A stretch of 64,000 nt of DNA from Zea mays (lineage: Eukaryota; Streptophyta; Magnoliopsida; Poales; Poaceae). Below, in pieces: positions 44,068 to 54,724 of this stretch. Below the pieces are notes generated by a model. The model was not told where the DNA came from and made no database searches. It saw only the letters and a program-made list of their open reading frames with translations. Within the stretch, counting starts at the first letter, position 1; each line of letters starts with the position of its first letter. The translations under genes were made by a program, and so were the position numbers. Where the stretch lies: the NCBI RefSeq assembly GCF_902167145.1, contig NC_050098.1, forward strand, positions 114,738,207 to 114,802,206, read 5' to 3'.

Positions 44068-45665
44068 TTGTGCTTAGCTTCTCTCTCTCATTTGCAATCG
44101 TCAGGTCAGGATGCCGCGACAGATCCATTCAGCACTAGGATTCAGGAGTCTTTCTATAGAGCACAGTTGGTAGCTCAGATTGCTCTACGAGCGCACCGGC
44201 TATTGGATCTCCCTACCTTCCTGCTAGCAGCCGGTGCCGACTCTGAGGTTCACCTCTCCTATCTGCCTGGACTTCTCACTCTTTTGACTACCAGCGGCAG
44301 ATATGTTGAGGAATGGGTCCGAGTTTTCTATGCTACTGTATGGATCGACCCTGATCACCACTGGATGAGATTCCGATTTGATCGAGAGGATGTTACCATT
44401 CATGCCAGTCAGATTCGTGAGTTGTTTGGATTCAACGAGTCATCGACTCATCTTCACATCATGTGCTATGGCACCTCTGACCCTCCTCATCGCCCTCACG
44501 GTGGAGTTGCTCCTGGTACAGCTCACATCGCGGCTTTGTTCTGACCGCCCTTCTCAGATGGGTCGCGATGTTCTCCGACAGACTTCACCACATCGGCCAG
44601 GTTTCTATATCAGCTCATGAGACGGACGCTTCTGCCATGGATGGGTTACAGGGAGGCTGCCACTCATATTCAGCTTTGGCTCCTTAGTGCCCTAGTTTCT
44701 CACTCAGAGTTTGATGTCGTGGATTTTCTCATTTGTGAGATCGAGGACACCATACTGGATGGTCTCCGTGCTCGTCGACAGCTGCCTTATGCTCACTATC
44801 TGTGTCACATCTTTGCTCAGCTGATTTGGCCCCCATAGTTCCAGGGTACTCTTGAGGCCTCTCACCTCCTCTTTGGGTCCTACCGTCCAGCTCCAGACGA
44901 TCCTGTGCCGACACCTGCTCCAGCGATTGATACTCAGGCTGAGGATACCACCTTTCACCAGTTCGAGACTCAGGGCGCAACAGTCCCTGATGATGATGAT
45001 GGTGATGACTTTGGGGTTCCACTTCCGCCTACGCCTCCTATGCCTCCACGCACTCATGATCATGAGGCTGGGAGTTCCAGTGGTGTTGCCCCTGCTGCCC
45101 CTCCTGCCATTGACCCTGCTCTTGCGGCGATCCTCTAGACTCTTACACAGCAGCAGGCTCAATGTTTCAGACTATTCAGGACAGGCAGGATACTCTACAG
45201 CAGTAGCTTCTCCAGGACCGGGCTGAGAACAGGGCATTCATGACTCTCATGCTTCAGCACACGGGTGTGCCGATTCCCCCAGTTCAGTCAGCACCGCTTC
45301 CACCTCTTCTGGCTCCTGTTGTGCCAGCTATTCAGCTAGGACCCCCTCTTCCTACAGTTGGTCCTTCTTCCTCTCCGCTCCGGCCGGTCACCCTGGTTTT
45401 CACATCGCCGGTCATTGGCTCCATCAGCTCTCAGCCGCCAGTGACACCAGCTCCTGCTGTTACCACTGCCGTTGTGGCGATGTCTGTGACTTCTTCGGCT
45501 CCGACAGCTCCTGCAGCGCAGCCTCCGTCTGAGTCAGTACCAGCTCTAGCTTCTACAGTAGATCCTGGATCCGAGACTGACTCTGACCCACAGCTGGCAT
45601 TCGCTCTACTGCCACGACCGCGACCGGATGCGCCCTCGCCACCTCCTCCCTCTTCTGATGTGTAG
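44068..45665 (+). pseudogene. C3 envelope-like ORF
   Basis: A frame after pol on the element strand. The readable N-terminal domain has FYRAQLVAQIALRAHRLLDL, VEEWVRVFYATVWIDPDHHW and VTIHASQIRELFGF. It continues in the same frame past TGA 44542-44544 (PWMGYREAATHIQLWLLSAL, DTILDGLRARRQLPYAHYLC) and TAG 44836-44838 into an acidic/Pro-rich tail. A further TAG (45136) and a frameshift precede a Pro/Ser/Thr-rich C-terminus (45240-45665). Position and style match the envelope-like ORF reported in some Sireviruses (for example the Jienv type in maize), whose function is unknown. No clear signal peptide or membrane helix seen. Degenerate. Confidence 0.65.
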
Positions 45666-46107
45666 GTTTGGGTTCCCTTTTGGTGTTTGACACCAAAGGG
45701 GGAGAGATATGAGTTGTGAGAGCTAGGGGGAGTTAGGGAGTTAGTAGAGAGTCATTTTGATGTAATATGTGCTTGTTACTCTCTGTACTAGCTCCACTTT
45801 TGTATGATGCTTTTGGCTCACAAACTCTATTATATACTCTCGATGCTCATGTTGACTGTGTGTGTATTATGTTTCAACCTTATATGTTATCACCAGTCTT
45901 CTAGTTCTTGTTCATCGATTTGATTTCACTTTATATGAATAAGAAACTTACGATGTGTATGCGCTCATTCTTATTATTATGGTACACACGCTTTCTGTCA
46001 ATGATTACTTAGTATAACTAACCATCTTCTCTATTGACAAAAATTTCAAAACAAACTACTCTCACAAATCTTGTAGGGTTGTCATCAATCACCAAAAAGG
46101 CGGAGAT
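45666..46107 (+). other. C3 3' spacer with polypurine tracts
   Basis: Purine tracts ACCAAAGGGGGAGAGATA (about 45692), AGCTAGGGGGAGTTAGGGAG (about 45723) and the LTR-proximal CACCAAAAAGGCGGAGAT (46090-46107). Otherwise AT-rich and non-coding. Confidence 0.75.
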
Positions 46108-47450
46108 TGAAAGCATCTAGGCCCCTGGTTGGTTTTAGTGATTAATGACAATGTAATGTTATATGTGACTAACGTGTGTTTTGCAGAGACAAATGGTAAG
46201 TTAGGTCGCATTACAGGTAAAAGTACTACAACGGTGAAAACAATCCCGGAGATAAGAACTCGAAGCGACGGCTAAAACAACGAAACAAAAGTGAAGGACT
46301 ACGTAGTCCGAGTGTCAAGGAGTTGTGGACACTCGTGATTTAGTTAGGTCTTTTATTCTGTTTTAGCCGTACTATAAAGAGGGGTTGTCGATGAGTAGTT
46401 TGACCAAGAGAGTTCTAGTATAGTGTTGGTGCATATTCACACTCACATATAGTGCTAGGTGACACTCTAGAACATACACACAAGTTAGAACGGAAACCGA
46501 TTTGAAAAACAGCAGAAAATAGAAAATAGGGTTTCTGACTTTAGGGCACCGAACTGTCCGGTGTGCACCGGACTGTCTGGTGCGCCCTCTGCCAGGTGAA
46601 GGGTTTCCCCACGCAGAAACCCGAGAGCGCAAGGTTCCCGAGTGGAATTTTAGTGGCGCACCGAATAGCGCACCGGATAGTGCACCGGACTATCCGGTGT
46701 GCCATCTGCCCAACGGCTAGCTGTCAGAACTAGTCGTTGGAGTCGACCGTTGGCGCACCGGTGGCGCACCGTTGGCGCACCGGACTGTCCGGTGCGCCCA
46801 TGCACAGAACATTGCCTGTAACGGCTAGTTGGTGGGTGAGGGCTATTTATACCCCCTCCACCCACCATATTCAATGTCTTGCTGCCCACATTAATTCCTA
46901 CACATTGGTAGAGCATTGCAAGCACCAAATGCCTAGTGAGGAGATTAGAGAATCTTAATCCCGCATTTGGACCTCATTAGCGCTAGCGAGAGCCACCTAG
47001 AGCACACACCACTTGCATTAGGCTTCTCTTGGTCAAGCGAAAGTCTACGGCTTGTTACTCTTGGTGATCGGCATCACCTAGACGGCTTGGTGGCATTGGG
47101 AGCTCGGTGATCACCGTGGAGATCTTGTTGGTGACCCAACTCAAGTTTGTAAGTGGTCGTGAGGGATCCACCGCGCCAGAGTGGCAAAGGATCATCTCGT
47201 AGTGAGCAATTGGTTCTTGCGAGGACCAAGGGGGAGCGATACCCTTGCGTGGGTGCTCCAACGAGGACTAGTGGAGAGTGCCGACTCTTCGATACCTCGA
47301 GAAAAATTGGAGGAGTCTTCTAAACCTTACTTTACATTCTGCACTTAATTCAAACATTTTACATTGTGTATTTGTTTAGCAAGTATTTGAAGTATTGTCT
47401 TAGCATTGTTGTATTTTTAGTATTATTCTCTTAGTGCTAGTTGTTGGCGT
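46108..47450 (+). repeat. C3 3' LTR, proximal part
   Basis: Starts TGAAAGCATCTAGG and aligns with the three 5' LTR segments (about 3.7% different by eye over roughly 950 bp). TATA-like CTATTTATACC near 46844. Cut at 47450 by G3; last five bases GGCGT are the target copy. Confidence 0.92.
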
Positions 47451-48079
47451 TGTCGGTGTTTTGGGTCCGACCGCACACCCAGGGTTGCCCCTCAAGGTGC
47501 TTTTAGGAGTAGGACGGTGTCGACGACTGTAGCAAAATGGTTCGTGCTAGTTGCACGAGGGACAGTGGACAATGTTTACAGGTTCGGGCCGCTTAGAGAT
47601 GCGTAACATCCTACGTCCTGGTGAGTATGCTTGGTGAGTGAGGTTACAAGAGAGCTCTCCGAATTGAGAATGCAGAGAGTTGAAGTCGGTGGCTAAGTAA
47701 TAGGGTCGATCGTTCTGAAGGGGTGCCCCTTAGGCCTTATATACTCGACCGTGGGGCAATACACGTGGATATGATAACAATGTGTAGTTAAAAGATAGTG
47801 AACTGTTTGAGTTTATCTCCCTGTAGTTCTGCCGACCTATCCTCGCATGGCTCCGTTGCATGGGGGCTTCAGCGCGGGAAAGTCGGATCTCTGTTGTGGT
47901 CGCTCGCTCGATGTTGTGGGCCGTCCGGGCTGGCATCAATCCGGCCTCATGTCGATCTGCTTTGCTAATTGTCCCTCCCCAGGCCCACGAAAGAATGACC
48001 TTACGACTTATTGGGCCCTTAGGCCTTTCGTGAGGTCTTTTACTCTTTTAGTGGACCCGGGGGATATCTGTCCTCCACA
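47451..48079 (-). repeat. G3 3' LTR
   Basis: 629 bp, TGTCGGTGTT ... CCTCCACA on plus. A purine-rich GATCGAGGGCT on the minus strand precedes it. TATA-like GAGTATATAAGG (minus, 47748-47737). About a dozen differences from the other LTR by eye, so this is a recent insertion. Confidence 0.93.
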
Positions 48080-48262
48080 AGCCCTCGATCTTTGGGTTAA
48101 TTTAGAGGTAATCAGCCCAAAGATCCCAGGTCCAGCTTGCAGGCGATTTGAAGAAAACGACTTCTTACTGTCTCCTCCTGCTTTGATCACTCGTAAACCG
48201 AAGCTTTGTTTCGTGCTTGTGCCTTAGAGGTCGGCATTTCGTTTTGTAGGGCCCTGAACTTC

Positions 48263-48340
48263 ATTGGGTGCACCGGAGGTGCACCCAATGGGTGTAGCCT
48301 TCGAGCTTCGAGTAGATTTTAGAAAATAATCTACTCGAAG
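48263..48340. repeat. G3 hairpin pair A
   Basis: ATTGGGTGCACC (48263-48274) with its complement at 48278-48289 (3-base loop), then CTTCGAGTAGATT (48306-48318) with its complement at 48328-48340 (9-base loop). Confidence 0.85.
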
Positions 48341-48461
48341 GTCTTCACCAGAAATTATTTCCATTTTTACACCTGCGTTTTGGTTAAGGGCCAGCCTTGT
48401 CTTTAATCTTGTCCCATGCCTTAGAAGTCGGCGCTATATTGGCTTGGAATGATGATCCATG

Positions 48462-48540
48462 GGGTGCACCGAAGGTGCACCCAATGGGTGTAGCCCCCGA
48501 CCTTCAAGTGGATTTTTTAGGATAATCCATTCGAAGGTCT
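48462..48540. repeat. G3 hairpin pair B
   Basis: Second copy of the same layout about 200 bp on: GGGTGCACC/GGTGCACCC (48462-48482), then an imperfect AAGTGGATT...AATCCATTCG hairpin near 48508-48535. Confidence 0.7.
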
Positions 48541-49180
48541 TCCCTTTGTGTCTTTTTGCTAAAGATTATCCTTTCTGCTTGTAAAAATCGGCATGATGCC
48601 ATCCGCATTATGCTTTGGAGGTCAGCATTATGTCATCAATATTATGCTTCAGAGGTCAGCATGTATTTTGTCTTCTGCAGCCGAGTTCGCAATCCCTCCA
48701 TATCTTGCTAGGTACTGTAATTTATTTGCTCTGCGACTGATTGGACATTTGATGGACGTTCTCTGTCTAGTCTTCACGTCGCTTCTGTTGGCCATATTTT
48801 GTACTTCACTGGCTATATTTGGCTTTCCTCTGATCCTTACTGATATCTCATTTTTGTATTGAGGTATTCAATGCATGCCCTGCACAGATGTGACCGTTTT
48901 GAAAATATACTGATAATTCCTGGGCGTCCCCCCCAATGGGTGTGGGCAAGGGACGGCTTGGTACGCTGAGTGTTTTAGCCGGCTGCTTCTGAGTAGTAAT
49001 GTGATGTGACAGCTGGTGTAATCATATCCTCCGTGCTGTTGACTGGAGTCCCAATGGGTGTTGTGTTGCGTGAAACGGCGTCAGCCGCCTGACGTGTCTT
49101 CAGACGGGTTGAAGTGCTTATTGAATGCTTTGCGACTGTTCAGTGACCGCGGTTGGAGGTGAGCGGTTGCCTTCTCCTTC

Positions 49181-49190
49181 TATAAATAAT
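49181..49190 (+). promoter_or_regulatory. TATA box of the small G3 antisense ORF
   Basis: TATAAATAAT, 79 bp between its end and the ATG at 49269, followed by a CT-rich leader (CTTGCTCTTCTTCTCTCCCT) like a plant 5' untranslated region. Confidence 0.6.
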
Positions 49191-49268
49191 GTCGTTGCCT
49201 CTCCGGCTTTTCCACATCTCTTGCTGTTCTCCGTTGCTTGCTCTTCTTCTCTCCCTTTCGCTTCCACC

Positions 49269-49721
49269 ATGGGCAAGAACAACAAGCGCAAGCGTGAGCC
49301 AACTCCTCCATCGGAGGATTTTGGTGACTCGGAGTACTCAGAGGAGGAGTTCTTCTCTGAGTCTGAGGGGTCTCCGGCTCCCATCCCCCTGCGTGAGTCG
49401 TCTGACGACTCAGACGACTCCTAGGGGCTCGCGGCGGAGGTCTGGACGTACATCCGGGCCGTCGAGCGCTCCGGGCTCGAGGGCTCGGATGAGTCGGAGT
49501 ACTCTTCGGATGAGGAGGACTCGGACGGTGGCGGCGAGGACGAGGACGACGACGACGACGACGAAGGCGGTGGCGGCGGTGACGGCAGCGGCAGGGGCGG
49601 CAGCAGCGACAGCAGGGACGGTGACGGCGGCGGCAGCAGGGGCGGCAGCGGCGGTGGCGGCAGCAGCAGGGGCAGCAACAGGGGCGGCAGCGGCAGCGAC
49701 AGCAACAGGGCCAGTGGCTAG
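49269..49721 (+). pseudogene. G3 small antisense ORF, acidic then Gly/Ser-rich
   Basis: Starts at ATG 49269 in a strong context (CCACCATGGGC), downstream of a TATA box and CT-rich leader. One frame of 150 codons to TAG 49719-49721, interrupted only by TAG 49422-49424. Order: basic head MGKNNKRKREPTPP; acidic Ser/Glu stretch (DSEYSEEEFFSESE); TYIRAVERSGLEG; a second acidic run with consecutive Asp codons; then a low-complexity Gly/Ser/Arg tail of GGC/AGC/AGG codons. It resembles a nuclear or nucleic-acid-binding protein only in composition. It lies antisense to gag-pol, between the 3' LTR and the second antisense gene. No family recognised. Confidence 0.55.
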
Positions 49722-50043
49722 ATGCCACTGGTCATTAGATATTAGTATAGTATAGTTAGAATAATGTAGTAGTATTTAGTAGTGTAGAGTAGTATAGTGT
49801 AGTGTAGTAGTAGTAATAGTAGTAGTATAATGTAATGTAGTTGTAGTAGTAGTAGGGAAGTATCAACTCATAATGTTGATTTGTAAGTATGTTATCTTCA
49901 CTTTAATGAAGAAATGATGTTCGTTTCTCTGTGATGACTGCTCGTTGATATTCATAACTCAAAGTTCTTGAATCATTCCTCTTCCCGCCTTTTTCGTGAA
50001 GTTGATTCCTTTGAAATAGTAAGTGAATAACTCGGGCATCATA
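49722..50043 (+). other. Spacer after the small antisense ORF
   Basis: GTA/TAGTAG-rich simple sequence (49740-49860), then AT-rich sequence. Likely 3' untranslated region; no gene seen. Confidence 0.5.
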
Positions 50044-51060
50044 CTGATGCTTTTAGAAGTAGCTGCCGAGCGACTTGTAGATGATGTCCGAGTTTTAGAG
50101 TTAACCGCCGAGTAACTTGAAGACGTCGTCGGCGTCTTAGAGGTAACTGCCGAGCGACTGAACACGATGCCGGAGTTTTAGAGTTAACTGCCGAGTGACC
50201 TGAGGGTGACGTCGGCATTTTAGAGGTAATGCCGAGCGACTGAACACGATGTCGGAGTTTTAGAGATAACTGCCGAGCGACTTGAGGGAGACGTCGGCGT
50301 TTTAGAGGTAATGCCGAGCGACTGAACACAATGTCGGAGTTTTAGAGTCAACTGCCGAGCGACTTGAGGGCGACATCAGCATTTTAGAGGTAATGTCGAG
50401 CGACTGAACACAATGTCGGAGTTTTAGAGTCAACTGTCGAGCGACTTGAGGGCGACGTCGGCGTTTTAGAGGTAATGCCGAGCGACTGAACACAATGTCG
50501 GAGTTTTAGAGTCAACTGCCGAGCGACTTGAGGGCGACGTCAGCATTTTAGAGGTAATGCCGAGCGACTGAACACAATGTCGGAGTTTTAGAGTCAACTG
50601 CCGAGCAACTTGAGGGCGACGTCAGCATTTTAGAGGTAATGCCGAGCGACTTAATACTATGTCGGAGTTTTAGAGTCAACTGCCGAGCGACCTGAGGGCG
50701 ACGTCAGCGTTTTAGAGGTAACGCCGAGCGACTGAACACTATGTCGGAGTTTTAGAGTCAACTGCCGAGCGACTTAATACTATGTCGGAGTTTTAGAGTC
50801 AACTGCCGGGCGACCTGAGGGCGACGCCAGCGTTTTAGGGGTAACGCCGAGCGACTTGAAGACGACGTCGGCGTTTTAGAGGTAACGCCGAGCGACTTGA
50901 AGACGACGTCGGCGTTTCAGAGGTAACGCCGAGCGATAGCGGGCTACGTGGGCCACTTTGAGGATAATAGCCGAGTGATGATGTGGCACACCGGTGTTTT
51001 GGAAATAACTGCCGGGTGATGATGTGGCACGCCGGTGTTTTGGAAATAACCGCCGGGTGC
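50044..51060. repeat. 82-bp tandem array between the two G3 antisense genes
   Basis: About eleven copies of an 82-bp unit made of two related 41-bp halves (GCCGAGCGACTGAACACAAT... and GCCGAGCGACTTGAGGGCGA...). They end with two diverged half-units GCCGGGTGATGATGTGGCAC at about 50972-51060. The array ends 155 bp before the ATG of the large antisense gene, so it may act as its upstream region. Confidence 0.92.
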
Positions 51061-51215
51061 TGACTGGGCGCTTTTTGAAACGGTATCTGGCTCGGGAATA
51101 TCCCATAAGTGCTGCGCTTTTAGCCGCCTCTGCTTTCCGTGCCCTAGTTCTTGCTTTCTTGCTTCCAAATCCTCTCCGCAATTCGCCTCCTACTCTGCTC
51201 GCCGGTAGAATCGAG

Positions 51216-54200
51216 ATGGCGCCCAAGAGGAAAGCCTCGAGTTCGTCTGCCGTGGTGATTCCTCCAATCGACCCCAACAGCCAGTTGCCTTTCGCAGGTA
51301 ACCACATGTCCGTCATTTCTGAGCCCGAACTTCTCCACCTCGTGTCCATCGGGGTTCTTCCTCCGAGGGAACTCTGCTCTTGGCAGATTTGCCATGGGGT
51401 TACTGTCCCAACTGAGGATACCCATGAGTCCGTGATTTATGCTCCTTTCCTTCTCCGCGGCCTTGGCCTTCCCATTTCTCCCTTTTTCAGCGGCCTCCTT
51501 GATTTCTACCATCTTAACTTGACCCATCTGAATCCCAATTCTATCTTGCAAATCTCCATTTTCGTTCATTTATGCGAAGCCTTTCTTGGCGTGCTTCCAC
51601 ATTTCGGGTTGTGGAAGTACTTGTATCACTGTCGCCCTGGGATGGCCGGGGGACAACATCAGTTGGTTGGGGGTGCTAGCTTGGAGATGCGCCGCGGGAG
51701 AAAGACTGAGTATCTCGAAATCCCTCTCAAAGACAGTATCAAGGGATGGCGCTTGGAATGGTTCATAGTTGAGAATTATGGAAACTCTCTCCCCCCCGGT
51801 CGGGAAGACAGCCGGATGTTCGCACCCCAAGCTGGACCGAGTCTCCCACAGATCAGGAGGTGGCTGAGGCAGGTGCTTTGCTGGCTGAAGTTGGATTGCT
51901 GAAAGAGAGGGGTCTGACTGCTGAAGCTGTGGTTGCTGATTTTGTCTTCAAGAACATTCAGCCGTTGAAAGACAGGGCATACCCGGCTTATCTGTATCGA
52001 GGCCTAGCCGACTCAACTCGGGTTACTAACAGAAGAATTCCCTCTATGGACTTGGTGAGCCGACTTGAGATGATCCTTAGAGGCAAAGTGTCAAATGTTG
52101 GTGCCCAATGGCATTCTCAGCCTGGAACTTGCCTCCTCCCAAAGCCTTTACTCTTTTTGTGTCGAATCCTCCTGTCACTGATGGCAGTTTGGGCCTTAGA
52201 GTGCGGCCCTCTGCTGAAGAAGTTAGTGCCTTGGTTGCCTCGCTCGGGGAGATTCCTGATGATGAACGGCAGGTCCATTTTGAGGTGCCCCTGAACCCTA
52301 GTGATGCAGAGATAAGCGCTATGCTTGATTTGCTGGCTGAGGACTCTTCTGACGCTGCTCCTGTTGGGGCTTTGGTAGTGGCGCCCCTCCCAGAGGCTGA
52401 TACAACTTTGGATACTCAGAAGCCTGCCAGTACTCGCCCGAGGCGCCCTTGCCGAGCCAATCAGCCTGATCCTTCTGCTGATGAGCAGAAAAAGAAAAGG
52501 AGACGCCTCCGGCGAGTATCCAGTTTGGATCGGGACATTGGTACCTCGGTTCCTGCTATTGAAGAAGTGCCTGTGACTGAATTTACTGACGCTGACCCCA
52601 ATGGGTGTACCCAATCTGTTGCTGATCCCAATGTGAGTGCTCCATCTGCTGCTGATCCCAATAGGGGTGCTGCCTGTGTTGCTAATGTGGACGACGAGGA
52701 GGAAGAAGATGAGGTTCCTTTGACTCGGAAAAACAGTCGGCAGTTCATCACTAGCGGTGAAAGTAGTGGAGTTCCCTCTCCTGCTTTGTCTGCTCTCATT
52801 GGTCTGCAAGAACTGTCCCTGGCCAATTTTGACCAGACTCTTGAGGATATGGTTCCAGAGGATTTGTTATCGGAGCCAGCAGATGATGGTGTGATGGAGG
52901 TTTGTGCTGATGTGCTTGATGCTGGGTTGAGGTCATCCCGTGCCTCGTCGACCTTAGAGCGCAATCTCGAGGGTCGGGAGACTGACCTGGATCGTCCTGG
53001 TCCCATGGAAGTAACTGAGGGCCCATCAGCCTTAGAAGTGGCTACCGCAGAGAACCTGGACCCCCAGGGTGGTGTTGACACATGCCCAGCCCCCGAGGAT
53101 GTCGCCGGGGATGACTTGGTTCGGGTGGGAAGTGTAAGCCACTGCCCAGCCCCCGAGGGTGCTGCCGGGGATGATCCGGCTCAAGTGGGCAGTGCAAACT
53201 ATGACCCAGCCCCCGAGGGTGTCCGAGCGGGGTCTCCCTCCTGTACTTCCATGGACGTTCATGCGGGATCGCCTCCACACTCCGGCTGTATGGTGGTAGC
53301 CCAAGCCTTGGACTAGGGAGTCGCTTTAGAGGGTAGCGTCCCCGCTGACCGAGTGTTGGGCTCTGTTGATGGCACCGAGTTGATTCCTGCTGGTTCGTTG
53401 CAAGCTGCTTCGGGTGGTGGCCTTACACCCGGTTATCAATTGATCTCTCCTGATTTGGGGATCCCTTCGTTCTTTTCCAACCTCCAGGTACTGTGATGTA
53501 TTTTAGCTTGGTTTTTACATTGCATAAACTGTTGTCATTACACTCATCTGTTCTCCTCATCAGGCTTTGGTGGATGGGATGGCTAGCCAGCTGAGGTTAC
53601 AGGGTGCTTCTGTCCCAGAAGTAGCTTCGTCACTTGCATGTTGGAATCCAGTGTCACTTCAACATCGTGTCTCTGAATTGGAGGTGACCAACGCTGGTTA
53701 GTGCTTTTTTGCTTCTCTTTGTCTTCACTGTGGACTGCTTTACACTCTGACCCCTTTTTGTTTGATTGTCTCCTGCTAGGTATGACTCGGCAGATTTCCA
53801 CTCTTGAGGAAAAACATTCCCGAGATCATGCTGAATTGGTCCAGCGGTGCACTGACTTTGAGGAAAAGTACTCTCAAAGTCAGACTGAACTGGGTCAGGT
53901 CTCCGCTGCCTTAGATGACGCCAATGCACTAAGTTCTTCTCTTCATGCTCGGCTCAATTCTGAAAAGGTGATTTATGAGACTGTGCTTTGCCTTGTTGTG
54001 CTCCTATTACTTGCTTGGTGTTTGAGGGAGTTGACTTTTGTTTGCAGGAAGAAAAACGTATCCTTGCTGCTTCTCGCGACAGTCTTGACAGATTGTATCG
54101 TGATTCTAGCAACTCGCTGACTATCCTGGAGAGGAGTCATCGCTTCACCATGGAAGAGTTAGACAACCAACGCTGTAAGCTGCAGGAATCCACGGATGAA

Positions 54201-54508
54201 GTGACCCGGCTCAAGCAGTTGATATCAGCGAAGGACGCTACTATCAAAGAACTCCGAGCTTCCAAGAAATCTATCGCCCAAGAGTTAGAAACTGCTCGGC
54301 TGGCTACCAAGGTTGCCGAAGAAACTTCTGTTACTCTCAGAGCCCAGCGCGATAGAGCCATGGACAAGGCTATTCGAGCGGGGCGAACTTGATGCGGGGA
54401 CCCGGCGTGGTTGTTCCCGAAGATATAAGGGCTGATGTGAATGCTGCCCCTGATTCCTCGAGTCATCCTTCCTCATCGATTACTCCTGAGAAAGATATCA
54501 CAAAATAG
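51216..54508 (+). pseudogene. G3 large antisense gene (Transposase_28-like), four exons
   Basis: ATG 51216 begins MAPKRKASSSSAVVIPPIDP. Exon 1 (51216-53487) has a domain resembling the putative gypsy-type transposon family PF04195 (ELLHLVSIGVLPPRELCSWQ; FLLRGLGLPISPFFSGLLDF; ILQISIFVHLCEAFLGVLPH), then an acidic middle, a KKKRRRLRR nuclear-signal-like run and three 20-residue repeats (CPAPEDVAGDDLVRVGSVSH type). Introns 53488-53563, 53697-53779 and 53968-54047 are all GT-AG and keep phase. The exons after them encode a long coiled coil. Lesions: frameshifts near 51795 (C run) and 52100, TAG 53314-53316, stop 54390-54392; a shifted frame runs on to TAG 54508. Antisense to gag-pol; role unknown. 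Confidence 0.8.
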
Positions 54509-54724
54509 AGGGACATTTTGCGTGCTTTGAACGCGCGGTTAGCATGGTCAAACATTTGTTAGAGGACGTCATTTCAGTACTTAGACGATAGTGTTATTTT
54601 CATATTGTTTCAGAATTTGTCAGTTCATAAATTTGTAGTAGTAAAATGACGTGCGATGGTTTTGAAATTTGTTTGCGGGATATAGAAGTCATCCTTATAT
54701 GAGTAATTGTAATCACGTCGGATC
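54509..54724. other. 3' flank of the large antisense gene
   Basis: AT-rich, non-coding; leads into the 89-bp array. Confidence 0.5.

Larger units (their letters stand above)
48080..49180. other. G3 non-coding region with hairpins
   Basis: No gene seen. Contains the inverted repeats listed next and four copies of CCCAATGGGTGT (48284, 48480, 48932, 49050). It leads into the promoter of the small antisense ORF. Confidence 0.6.

Noticed and set aside
47847..48227. 126-codon plus-strand ORF starting in the G3 LTR
   Set aside because: Begins in the LTR, recurs truncated in the other LTR and runs into non-coding sequence.
49180..49728. Minus-strand Pro/Ser/Arg/Cys-rich ORFs opposite the small G3 ORF
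   Set aside because: Pure low-complexity mirror of the GGC/AGC-rich plus-strand frame, which has the TATA box and strong ATG context.
50044..51060. CRISPR-like array
   Set aside because: Units are contiguous 82-bp tandem repeats without unique spacers, in a plant retroelement.
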